Source of the DNA: Marine Group I thaumarchaeote
Lineage (GTDB): Archaea > Thermoproteota > Nitrososphaeria > Nitrososphaerales > Nitrosopumilaceae
DNA length: 47,512 bases
Direction: 5' to 3'
NCBI GenBank assembly: GCA_013390375.1
Contig: JACATA010000006.1
Location: 1-47,512 of the forward strand
Shown here: piece after piece, positions 26,861-33,186 of the stretch
Layout of the letters: each line of letters begins with the position of its first letter
Numbering within the stretch: position 1 is the stretch's first letter
The notes under the pieces: generated by a model
Told to the model about the DNA's origin: nothing
Databases searched by the model: none
What the model saw: only the letters and a program-made list of their open reading frames with translations
Program-made: the position numbers and the translations under genes

Positions 26861-27170
26861 AGTTTTTCAAAGATCCATATCAGGTTTTGCTGTATTTTTT
26901 TGATCAGTAAGTTTACCAATAATTTTTGCAAAGTACGAGATTCGGACGATTGACTAATAAACAATCACGTTATACAGAAGGCACAAATCAAAGAAAAACC
27001 ACAAATTTGGGGAGCATCGTGGATTTTCCTCTGATCTGTGTCTAATTCGCACTAGATCTGGCTATGTATTAAATACGATCATTTTTTGCGATCGCGCCTA
27101 ATTTTTGAGGATTTTTGCTTTATAGCATGATTATATAGTTTATACATAGCATTTTTTGAGGAATCACAAT
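26861..27170. other. 310-bp gene-free stretch before the cold-shock gene
   Basis: No convincing coding frame on either strand. It contains the palindrome GCGATCGC (27088-27095) and, close to the cold-shock gene, a TATA box. A short inverted repeat (GATTG...CAATC, about 26948-26966) is weak. The length is unusual in such dense DNA and may hold cold-shock gene regulation or an unrecognised small RNA. Confidence 0.4.
27131..27138 (+). promoter_or_regulatory. Candidate TATA box of the cold-shock gene
   Basis: TTATATAG lies 33-40 bp before the ATG at 27171. Transcription would start near 27160, giving a leader of about 10 nt in which GAGG (27158-27161) could serve as ribosome site. Placement inferred from archaeal promoter spacing. 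Confidence 0.5.
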
Positions 27171-27365
27171 ATGGAAACCGGCACGGTAAAATGGTTTAAC
27201 CAAACAAAAGGATTTGGTTTCATCGAACGAGAAGGCGAGGCCAAAGACCTCTTTGTCCACAAGACTGAGGTTGAGGGTACTATCCGCGATGGAGACAAAG
27301 TCGAGTTTGAACTTGGCGAAACCGAAAAAGGCCCAAATGCAGTAAAAGTAAAACGAGTAGAGTAA
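27171..27365 (+). CDS. Cold-shock domain protein (CspA family)
   Basis: 64 aa, one OB-fold cold-shock domain with both nucleic-acid-binding motifs: [13 protein letters not shown] (RNP1) and DLFVHKTEV (RNP2-like). It binds single-stranded RNA or DNA and melts RNA structure. I start at the ATG giving METGTVKWF, which matches the family N-terminus. Csp proteins are bacterial in origin and absent from most thermophilic archaea, but occur in mesophilic Nitrososphaerota. A GAGG lies about 9 bp before the start. Confidence 0.95.
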   Translation: METGTVKWFNQTKGFGFIEREGEAKDLFVHKTEVEGTIRDGDKVEFELGETEKGPNAVKVKRVE

Positions 27366-27397
27366 GATTAGTAATTTTAGATTAATTTTCTTAATTT

Positions 27398-27781
27398 CTA
27401 TAAAGTAACTAGCTTTACAGTATCCATCCTTTTATTTTTTTGAAAGTCCCTAGTGATACTACTGACAGAATCTGCATCACCTTTTAGCATAAACAGCTCC
27501 ATGCATTTTTCACCCTCTATCTTACTATGCAAATGGGTAGTAATCAGATCCTCAAAACTGTGCTTTATTCCATTCACCTGCTCATCATATTCATCGTTGT
27601 GAACTACAAGTAAGATTGCATTGATGTTTCCAGAAAGATTTTCGTTTTGTTTTTCTTCTGCAACAAAGCTTCTGATGCCAGCCCTGATGGCATCCGACCT
27701 TCCGGAGAATCCCATCGACTTTTGGAGGTTGTCAATCTCCTTGAGAATTTCCTCAGTGAGCGAAATTGAGACGATTGGCAT
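27398..27781 (-). CDS. NikR-like ribbon-helix-helix metal-responsive regulator
   Basis: 127 aa. The N-terminal 45 residues are a CopG-type DNA-binding domain (VSISLTEEILKEIDNLQKS, then GRSDAIRAGIRSF). The C-terminal ACT-like domain aligns with NikR. Of the four nickel ligands of E. coli NikR (His76, His87, His89, Cys95), three are present as His74, His85 and Cys93, while the His89 position is Lys87; an extra His (83) lies two residues earlier. Metal choice may thus differ from nickel. It diverges from a metal-ABC transporter gene pair and very probably controls it through the shared intergenic region. Confidence 0.85.
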   Translation of the reverse strand: MPIVSISLTEEILKEIDNLQKSMGFSGRSDAIRAGIRSFVAEEKQNENLSGNINAILLVVHNDEYDEQVNGIKHSFEDLITTHLHSKIEGEKCMELFMLKGDADSVSSITRDFQKNKRMDTVKLVTL

Positions 27782-27789
27782 GACTGGAT

Positions 27790-27849
27790 TGTTATTAAGA
27801 AATATAAAAATTTTAACTAAATGTTATTAACTTTTTATATGTTTATTAA
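27790..27849. promoter_or_regulatory. Divergent promoter with repeated TGTTATTAA elements
   Basis: The 90-bp region between the regulator and transporter genes carries TGTTATTAA at 27790-27798 and 27822-27830 and TGTTTATTAA at 27840-27849. TATA boxes face both ways: TTTTTATAT near 27802-27811 on the minus strand and CTTTTTATATG at 27831-27841 on the plus strand. The repeats sit next to these boxes, so they are the best candidates for the operator of the NikR-like protein. Confidence 0.5.
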
Positions 27850-27871
27850 TAATTCAGGCGTGGATTTTACC

Positions 27872-28585
27872 ATGATAGTAGACATTCAAAAGCTGTCTGT
27901 TGATTATTCTGGAATCAAGGCATTAGACGACATAAGCTTCGGAATTGCAGAAGGTGACTTTTTGGGAATTATCGGACCGAACGGCGCAGGAAAATCTACG
28001 CTGTTTCATTGCATGCTTGGGTTGCGCACACAGTATGATGGAACAATCAAGTTCTTTGGCCAGGATATACGAGACTCCAGAAAATACCTATCACAGGTAG
28101 GATTTGTGCCACAAAAACCAGTGGTGGACAGAAATTTTCCGGCAACAATTAGAGAGGTTTTATCCATGAGCCAAAACTCCAGTGATTCAAAAAAAGTAGA
28201 TGAAGCGCTGCAAAAGGTCTGGATGCACGAGCTGGCTGACAGAAGAATTGGAGACTTGTCAGTTGGACAACAACAACGTGTCTTTATTGCAAAGGCACTG
28301 GTCAACTCGCCAAAAATTCTAGTTTTGGACGAGCCAGTTACCGGAATTGATCAATACAATCAGGATCTATTCTTTCAGATTTTAGGCGAGCTAAACACCA
28401 AGGAAAAAATTTCAATAATATGGGCATCACACGACCTGGACGCAGTGGAAAGGCTTGCCAGCAAGGTAGCCTGCCTTAACAAGACACTTTTCTTCCATGG
28501 CATTTCCGAGGAATTCTTTTCAGATGATGAGATGCTCAAGAAATATTCAGAGACTTCTATGCAGATGCATATGCATCACCATTGA
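27872..28585 (+). CDS. Metal ABC transporter ATP-binding protein (ZnuC/MntB type)
   Basis: 237 aa with all ATPase motifs: Walker A GPNGAGKST (from about residue 35), Q loop in GFVPQKP, signature LSVGQQQR, Walker B KILVLDEP and switch His in ASHDLD. The sequence groups with the zinc/manganese importer ATPases. It ends in a His/Met tail (MQMHMHHH), which could bind metal. I start at ATG 27872; the longer frame reaches back over the promoter. The permease gene begins 6 bp after the stop. Confidence 0.92.
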   Translation: MIVDIQKLSVDYSGIKALDDISFGIAEGDFLGIIGPNGAGKSTLFHCMLGLRTQYDGTIKFFGQDIRDSRKYLSQVGFVPQKPVVDRNFPATIREVLSMSQNSSDSKKVDEALQKVWMHELADRRIGDLSVGQQQRVFIAKALVNSPKILVLDEPVTGIDQYNQDLFFQILGELNTKEKISIIWASHDLDAVERLASKVACLNKTLFFHGISEEFFSDDEMLKKYSETSMQMHMHHH

Positions 28586-28591
28586 TGTACA

Positions 28592-29425
28592 ATGACTTTT
28601 GAAGCCGTATCATACGAGTCCATTCCGCATGCGCTGATATCTGGAATTGCCATTTCCCTGCTTTGCAGTGTCGTAGGGCTGTTTCTGGTTTTGAGAAAGT
28701 TTTCCCTGTTTGGGGATGCCCTGGCACACTCTGCATTTGGGGGCGTGGCATTTGGCCTTTTCATTGGAATTTACCCATTATGGATTGCATGTGCAGTAGC
28801 CATACTTAGCGCACTGGGCCTCACCAAAATCCGCCAAAAATTTGATATTTCAGGCGATGCAATAGTTGCAATCTTACTGTCAACCGGACTGGGTGCCGGA
28901 GTAATATTGGTCAGTTTAACGGAGGATTTTGAATTTCATGACATTGAGGAATTCTTGTTTGGTTCAGCGATAGTTGACACTCAAAATGTTGTTGCAATAC
29001 TTGCAATGGCCGGCATAATCCTAACCATTCTTTTCTTTACATACAAGAAAATACTATACTCTACATTTTCCGAGGAGCAGGCCAAAGCCTCTGGAATTCC
29101 CGTGGAAAAGATGAGTTATCTTCTAATCGCCATGGCTGGCGTCACCGTTGTCATATCGATGCAGCTGGTTGGGGTGCTCCTAATTTCCGCATTATTTGTA
29201 CTCCCCAACGTTTCGGCCATGCTTTACGCACGCTCCTTCAAGCAGACAGTGATTCTCTCAATGTCGTTTGCCGTATTCGCTACTGTTTCAGGCATAATCA
29301 TGTCATATCAATTTGAAATTGCACAAGCTGGATGCATCGTACTGGTTGCCGCTGCAATCTTCATTGGCTCGCTTGTTGCAAAGGGTTCCGGGCTGGTGAA
29401 GACTGCTGGGATATTGGCAAAGTAG
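28592..29425 (+). CDS. Metal ABC transporter permease (ABC-3 family)
   Basis: 277 aa, about eight membrane helices. Conserved segments: LFLVLRKFSLFGDALAHSAF near residue 40, GDAIVAILLSTGLGAGVILV and VGVLLISALFVLPNVSAMLY, diagnostic of zinc/manganese/iron ABC-3 permeases. Cotranscribed with the ATPase gene. No metal-binding SBP gene (ZnuA type) is in the window; such a protein must come from elsewhere, or its role is taken by another exported protein. Five bases beyond its stop begins the first copy of a 47-bp repeat. Confidence 0.93.
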   Translation: MTFEAVSYESIPHALISGIAISLLCSVVGLFLVLRKFSLFGDALAHSAFGGVAFGLFIGIYPLWIACAVAILSALGLTKIRQKFDISGDAIVAILLSTGLGAGVILVSLTEDFEFHDIEEFLFGSAIVDTQNVVAILAMAGIILTILFFTYKKILYSTFSEEQAKASGIPVEKMSYLLIAMAGVTVVISMQLVGVLLISALFVLPNVSAMLYARSFKQTVILSMSFAVFATVSGIIMSYQFEIAQAGCIVLVAAAIFIGSLVAKGSGLVKTAGILAK

Positions 29426-29430
29426 TATAA

Positions 29431-29477
29431 TTTCTAGGCGTAAAATGTCAGTTTTACTGACAAAACGGAACTAATTT
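29431..29477. repeat. 47-bp direct repeat, copy 1
   Basis: Runs from TTTCTAGGCGTAAAATG to ACGGAACTAATTT and recurs at 30206-30252 with one mismatch (T29448 against A). It contains a hairpin (TGTCAG-TTTTA-CTGACA) and an overlapping alternative one (GTAAAA-TGTCAG-TTTTAC). This copy overlaps the last codons of the secreted-protein gene on the minus strand and follows the permease gene, so it could end both transcripts. Confidence 0.85.
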
Positions 29478-30154
29478 AGAGACTGGATGTACTCGTGAAG
29501 CTTTTGCTTCTTTTCCTCAAGTGTCAGAGGAAGATACTCTTTGAACATCTGCTTCATGTCTGCCCTCTTTTGGGCTTTCTCGTCATCGGACATTGTGTCC
29601 CACTGCAATTTTGCCTGCATGAAATGAACAATCAACGAGGCCCTGTCTTGTATTGATAGTGATTTGTACGCCTCGCCCATCTCCTTGAATTGGTGCTTCT
29701 TTTCTGCTATCTGCTCGTCAGACATTCCCTTGAAGTAGTTTTTCATTTTATCGCTGTGTTTTTTATCTGAATGCTTTTTGTGGCTGTAATCCTTTTTTAT
29801 CATATCAGAGACATAGAGTGCCTCACCGTTTCCTGCGTCAACTAGGACTTTGTAATATCCATGATCCTCGGTAATCAGTATGACTTTGTGAACCAGGAAT
29901 CCGTTGACATCTGCAAGCTTGGCATACATTGCCTTTCCATCTGAGACAGAATTCTCACCAACTGCCATTGCAACAGATAGAGCAATTCCATTTTTTTGCT
30001 CAAAGTCATCTCCTGATGAAACTGGAACGGTTCCTTGAATTTGTGGATAGTTGAATTTGTCCCATTCTGCAAAGGCTGGAACAGTTAGAATTGATATCGA
30101 AAACACGCCAATTACTAAAATTGCTGCAATTGTAATTTTGGCTGATTGCTTCAC
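29471..30154 (-). CDS. Secreted His/Lys-rich protein next to metal transporter
   Basis: 227 aa. A signal peptide (residues 1-29, cleaved after AFA) precedes a small domain with VHKVILITEDHGYYKVLVDA, which resembles PepSY-like folds, then a basic segment with His125, His128 and His133 (HKKHSDKKHSDK), then a long helical C-terminus (FKEYLPLTLEEKKQKLHEYI) with Met/His. The His cluster suggests metal binding outside the cell. Convergent with the metal permease gene and flanked by the two 47-bp repeats. GTG start. I recognise no named family; role as metal carrier or buffer is inference. Confidence 0.72.
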   Translation of the reverse strand: MKQSAKITIAAILVIGVFSISILTVPAFAEWDKFNYPQIQGTVPVSSGDDFEQKNGIALSVAMAVGENSVSDGKAMYAKLADVNGFLVHKVILITEDHGYYKVLVDAGNGEALYVSDMIKKDYSHKKHSDKKHSDKMKNYFKGMSDEQIAEKKHQFKEMGEAYKSLSIQDRASLIVHFMQAKLQWDTMSDDEKAQKRADMKQMFKEYLPLTLEEKKQKLHEYIQSLN

Positions 30155-30205
30155 AATCTAACGGTCTTTGCACTCTATAAATAAAATACTGTCAAATCGC
30201 CCGTT

Positions 30206-30252
30206 TTTCTAGGCGTAAAATGACAGTTTTACTGACAAAACGGAACTAATTT
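30206..30252. repeat. 47-bp direct repeat, copy 2
   Basis: 46 of 47 bases match copy 1 at 29431. The A at 30223 disrupts one pair of the TGTCAG hairpin but keeps the GTAAAA/TTTTAC one. It lies 5 bp beyond the stop of the last tiny membrane gene (minus strand) and upstream of the promoter of the secreted-protein gene, whose TATA (ATTTATAG) is near 30176-30183. A partial third copy (TACTGTCAAATCG) is at about 30187-30199. Confidence 0.85.
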
Positions 30253-30257
30253 GAATT

Positions 30258-30350
30258 CTATTTTCCTTTCCATTTTTTCCTGCCAATCATGTAAATAATC
30301 CAGCCGCCGGCAAGACAGCCAATGCACAGGACAGCAATTAACTCGTTCAT
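30258..30350 (-). CDS. 30-aa membrane mini-protein C
   Basis: ATG at 30350, TAG at 30258. One hydrophobic span (ELIAVLCIGCLAGGWIIYMI) and a basic end (RKKWKGK). Third gene of a run of three similar mini-proteins. 12 bp follow the stop of the previous one. Two Cys in the span. Evidence for translation is the clustering and shared architecture. Confidence 0.55.
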   Translation of the reverse strand: MNELIAVLCIGCLAGGWIIYMIGRKKWKGK

Positions 30351-30362
30351 GATGCGACCACA

Positions 30363-30443
30363 TCAGCTCAAAAATCTAATAATAAAAATTATTGCGAGAA
30401 TGCCGACGCCAATCGAAGCTAGGAGTTGTTTTCTTGTTATCAT
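30363..30443 (-). CDS. 26-aa membrane mini-protein B
   Basis: ATG at 30443 overlaps the stop of the previous mini-gene (ATGA). Product: a basic start (MITRKQ) then one hydrophobic span (ASIGVGILAIIFII). Second of three consecutive single-span mini-proteins on the minus strand. The overlap supports real, coupled translation. Confidence 0.55.
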   Translation of the reverse strand: MITRKQLLASIGVGILAIIFIIRFLS

Positions 30444-30529
30444 TTGAAACCTAGAAAAACCAGTATTGATAAAATAATTATCACAATTGGCACAACGTAA
30501 TACTTGCGAATTGGGTTTGTTTTGTCCAT
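30440..30529 (-). CDS. 29-aa membrane mini-protein A
   Basis: ATG at 30529, TGA at 30440. A polar start with KTNPIRKYY then a 16-residue hydrophobic span (VVPIVIIILSILVFLG). It begins 15 bp after the stop of the RGG zinc-protein gene, so all four genes probably form an operon. Small one-span proteins of this kind often belong to larger membrane complexes. Confidence 0.55.
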   Translation of the reverse strand: MDKTNPIRKYYVVPIVIIILSILVFLGFK

Positions 30530-30544
30530 TATACTAGTATGATT

Positions 30545-30916
30545 CTAGTTTCTTCTATGACTTTGAAAACATTCGCTGCAATAGACTGGTTTGTCTCCTG
30601 ATGGCTCGAATGGAACTTCACATTCCTTGCCACAGTCTCCACAAGTCGCCTTGTGCATTTCTCGCGGTCTTCGGTTAAAGCCTCCACCGCCGCCAAATCT
30701 TCCGCCACCTGAGCCTCCTCTGCCACCAGAGCCTCCTCTGCCGCCAGAGCCTCCTCGACCAAATCCTGAGCCTCCTCGGCTTTCTGGTTTGTGTTTCGGA
30801 AAACATTCGTTGCAATAGACTGGCTTGTCTTGTCTTGGCTCGAATGGAACTTGACATTCATTGCCACAGTCTCCACAAGTCGCTTTGTGCATTTCTCGTT
30901 CTCCTCTGTATGACAT
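30545..30916 (-). CDS. Tandem CxxC zinc protein with RGG linker
   Basis: 123 aa. Two near-identical zinc modules (residues 9-39 and 87-117), each MHKATCGDCGxEC...KPVYCxECF with two CxxC pairs (14/17 and 35/38; 92/95 and 113/116). Between them is a Gly/Arg/Ser-rich linker of about 40 residues with repeated RGGSGG. RGG linkers bind RNA and phase-separate in other proteins; the zinc module is common in bacteria and archaea without an assigned role. RNA binding is likely but inferred. It leads an apparent operon with three mini membrane proteins. ATG start. Confidence 0.82.
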   Translation of the reverse strand: MSYRGEREMHKATCGDCGNECQVPFEPRQDKPVYCNECFPKHKPESRGGSGFGRGGSGGRGGSGGRGGSGGGRFGGGGGFNRRPREMHKATCGDCGKECEVPFEPSGDKPVYCSECFQSHRRN

Positions 30917-30990
30917 TTTACTACTTCAAATTTTTAATTTGAAGACCGTTAATATATCTACTGGAATAAAATATGTAAAATAGGATAATT

Positions 30991-31413
30991 ATGCGAAAAT
31001 CACTATCTAATTCTGATCTAAAAAAGATTCTTGAGACCACAAATGAGCGGGATCTGTTTATGGTGGGCCATATCTACATTGAAAATACAATAGATAGAAT
31101 TTTAGAAAAAAAATTCAATATTCCTTCAAAATCAATTGATAGTACATTATTCACATCAAATCTCAAAATGGACATACTGACTGAATCTGGTCTGATCAAG
31201 GGCAAAGTCAAAAAAAATGTCGAATTGATAAACAGTATCAGAAACAGATATGCGCACAAGCTAGAACCAAATGAACAAAGGATTGTAAATTACATCAGGG
31301 AGTTAGATTATCTTGGCTCTGCACCAAAATTAACAAGTGCAAATAAGAAATTTGAAAAATACAGATTGTGTGTCATAAAGACATATTCGGTTTTAGATAA
31401 AATGAAAAAATAG
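30991..31413 (+). CDS. HEPN-like alpha-helical protein (MltR/DUF4145-like)
   Basis: 140 aa, all helical. The middle holds RNRYAH (Arg84-His89), the Rx4H motif of HEPN ribonucleases and related MltR proteins, preceded by VELINSIRNR. The N-terminus has the DLFMVGHIYIENTIDRILEK helix typical of this fold. Stand-alone HEPN proteins may cut RNA as toxins or act as helpers; no minimal nucleotidyltransferase (MNT antitoxin) gene is adjacent. An RNA-targeting activity is inferred from motif alone. ATG start. Confidence 0.62.
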   Translation: MRKSLSNSDLKKILETTNERDLFMVGHIYIENTIDRILEKKFNIPSKSIDSTLFTSNLKMDILTESGLIKGKVKKNVELINSIRNRYAHKLEPNEQRIVNYIRELDYLGSAPKLTSANKKFEKYRLCVIKTYSVLDKMKK

Positions 31414-31468
31414 CCAAAATTAGCATGGCGATCAGACTTATCTAAAACGATGTTGATCCCAGATCCAC

Positions 31469-31636
31469 ATGACTTCCGAGGAATCCAATGCAGAATGTTA
31501 TCTTTGCGTAAAGGGCGCACCGCACCATCACGAAAAACCAACGGCTTGCTACCTGTGCCTAAAAAACGGAAAAACTGTTTATTTTTCTGATACTCAAAAA
31601 TACAAAAAACATCTAAAAACTGAACATTTCCTATAG
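31469..31636 (+). CDS. 55-aa zinc-finger mini-protein
   Basis: ATG at 31469, 56 codons to TAG. Two CxxC pairs (Cys10/13 and Cys27/30) with His in between (GAPHHHEKP), and a C-terminal HLKTEHFL recalling the His pair of C2H2 fingers. Probably one or two zinc sites. No name. Same strand as the following coiled-coil gene 14 bp on. Confidence 0.68.
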   Translation: MTSEESNAECYLCVKGAPHHHEKPTACYLCLKNGKTVYFSDTQKYKKHLKTEHFL

Positions 31637-31650
31637 TTATCGTAAAAAGA

Positions 31651-32049
31651 ATGGCTAGCGAATCTGAAAGAATCGAGGAGGTTAGGAAGTACATTGAGGC
31701 AACCATCGCCGAAATAGACAGCCATACCGAGGACATGGAAAAACTGTTCAAAATGGACAGGTGGAGTAAGGATAGCGCATTGTATGAAATTATTATCAAC
31801 TCGTACGAGCGCCATAGGAATACGCTAAAACGCATTCAAAAAATTGTAGAGGGCGGCAAGGTGGAAAGTGGTCTCTATACGCTCAGCGCCAAGTCGGAGA
31901 TTGACATGGTCAAAGAAAGGATTGAAAAATTGGAAAATGATTTAGTTAATTCAGAATCAAAATTAAGCGACAGCGAAATTCTAGATGGATTTAGCGAGAT
32001 AAAAAGTGGCGAAGCTGGCAGAATGTCGGAACGCAAGCCTAAAGAATAG
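31651..32049 (+). CDS. 132-aa coiled-coil protein, unknown
   Basis: Almost entirely helical and charged: SERIEEVRKYIEATIAEIDS, then a short Trp-containing stretch (KMDRWSKDS), and a long coiled coil (EIDMVKERIEKLENDLVNSE). No membrane part, no enzyme motif. Likely a structural or adaptor protein. Spaced 14 bp after a zinc mini-protein and 19 bp before a SnoaL-like gene, so the three may be one transcript. Confidence 0.65.
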   Translation: MASESERIEEVRKYIEATIAEIDSHTEDMEKLFKMDRWSKDSALYEIIINSYERHRNTLKRIQKIVEGGKVESGLYTLSAKSEIDMVKERIEKLENDLVNSESKLSDSEILDGFSEIKSGEAGRMSERKPKE

Positions 32050-32068
32050 ACCAATCGGATTGATCAAG

Positions 32069-32437
32069 ATGTCGGATTCTACTGCCTCTGAACTGTTGCA
32101 AGAATGGACCAGCGCAGTAAAAAGCGGTGACGCAAAGCAAGTTACCAGTCTTTATCGGGATGATGGGATTCTGCTGGGAACCTTTTCCAGCAAGGAAAGG
32201 GTCGGGCATGAACTGATCCTTGAATATTTTGAAAACTTGCTAAAATCTCCCGTTGAGGTTCAGATTGTATCAGAAAACCCTCATGTTTTTGAGTCGGCTG
32301 CTGTAAACACCGGTCATTACAACTTTGTGACAGGCGGCAAGACGATTAATGCAAGGTTCTCATTTGTCTATCACAAAAGTGATGCTGGATGGAGAATCAC
32401 CTCACATCATTCTTCAGTAATACCTGAGGCTGACTAG
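32069..32437 (+). CDS. SnoaL/CaMKII-association-domain-like protein (DUF4440)
   Basis: 122 aa from ATG 32069. NTF2-like cone fold: LLQEWTSAVKSGDAKQVTSLY, DGILLGTFS, and the C-terminal GWRITSHHSSVIPE that is common in SgcJ/EcaC and CaMKII association-domain proteins. Members are enzymes, isomerases or oligomerisation domains; no catalytic pair could be assigned. The frame upstream to TTG overlaps the previous gene and was rejected. Confidence 0.83.
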   Translation: MSDSTASELLQEWTSAVKSGDAKQVTSLYRDDGILLGTFSSKERVGHELILEYFENLLKSPVEVQIVSENPHVFESAAVNTGHYNFVTGGKTINARFSFVYHKSDAGWRITSHHSSVIPEAD

Positions 32438-32472
32438 ATTATACTTAAAGGAGCAAAATACCTTATTTTGCC

Positions 32473-32772
32473 ATGGGATTATTTGGAAAATCCAAAGAGC
32501 AAAAAATCGCCGAATTTAAGGAAAAACAATCCATGCTGAATGGCAGGGAGCTGAAGAAACTTCTAACGATGTTCAAGGAAAACCGGGACGAGATAGAAAA
32601 GCGCGCGGGAAAGAGGCCTGACATAGACGACACGACAAAATTATACATGCAAAAGGTTCTGAACGTCTGGCTGTCTGAGGGGAAGGACATTGACGACGAA
32701 AAGTTTTGGAATGCCGTTGACTATAACAAGCAGTTTGACTATCCAGTTGAATATTACGAAAGACGAAGATAA
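32473..32772 (+). CDS. 99-aa conserved hypothetical protein
   Basis: Small basic helical protein: KEQKIAEFKEKQSMLNGREL, then a middle TTKLYMQKVLNVWLSEGK and acidic-aromatic end (NKQFDYPVEYYERRR). ATG start. No known domain. The convergent 56-aa gene begins 5 bases past its stop. Confidence 0.65.
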   Translation: MGLFGKSKEQKIAEFKEKQSMLNGRELKKLLTMFKENRDEIEKRAGKRPDIDDTTKLYMQKVLNVWLSEGKDIDDEKFWNAVDYNKQFDYPVEYYERRR

Positions 32773-32777
32773 TATTT

Positions 32778-32948
32778 TTAGACTTGGCCGAACGCTAGAT
32801 CAGATTCCTGCATCTTGTTTTTCAAATCAAGAATCTTATTTTGCAATTTGCGAATTGGGATTATATCGTATGGTCGGTTAAACTCCATGCTGCGCAAGTC
32901 GTGCTCCAACCTGTCAAGCAGTGCGTGTGGGTCTTCCTCTTCTGCCAT
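32778..32948 (-). CDS. 56-aa helical mini-protein
   Basis: ATG at 32948. Sequence begins MAEEEDPHALLDRLEHDLRS and continues with RKLQNKILDLKNKMQ, a heptad-like coiled coil. Acidic start, no membrane span. The RPYDIIPIRKLQNKI loop gives a defined turn. No function known. It fits the frame pattern of a real gene better than the opposite frame in the same place. Confidence 0.55.
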   Translation of the reverse strand: MAEEEDPHALLDRLEHDLRSMEFNRPYDIIPIRKLQNKILDLKNKMQESDLAFGQV

Positions 32949-32986
32949 GAAAAACCTAACTAACGCTTCTATTTATACAAAATGAA

Positions 32987-33184
32987 ATGAAAAAATCTGA
33001 GCTAAGAGAACTTGTTGCTAAATGGAAGGATCTCAAAAGAAGGTCAAAGAATCATGATCTCTTTGAAAAGATAAGGCTGATAGAGCACCAATATTATCAC
33101 GAGACTGGAAGGAGGCTTGAGGACGAGTTGGACGGAAATGGTCTCCACGACTTGTACCGACACACCACAAAGCTGATAAAATAA
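32987..33184 (+). CDS. 65-aa charged helical mini-protein
   Basis: Lys/Arg/Glu-rich helix (SELRELVAKWKDLKRRSKNH) followed by a His-rich stretch (HQYYHETGRR) and HDLYRHTTKLIK at the end. ATG start, ends 2 bp before the stop of the convergent SpoIIM-like gene. No family identified. Confidence 0.55.
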   Translation: MKKSELRELVAKWKDLKRRSKNHDLFEKIRLIEHQYYHETGRRLEDELDGNGLHDLYRHTTKLIK

Positions 33185-33186
33185 TT

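Noticed and set aside
30675-30857. Gly/Arg-type GC-rich repeats in the RGG gene as a CRISPR or satellite array
   Set aside because: The repeats follow the codons of an RGG linker and have no spacer pattern; no CRISPR array was found anywhere in the window.
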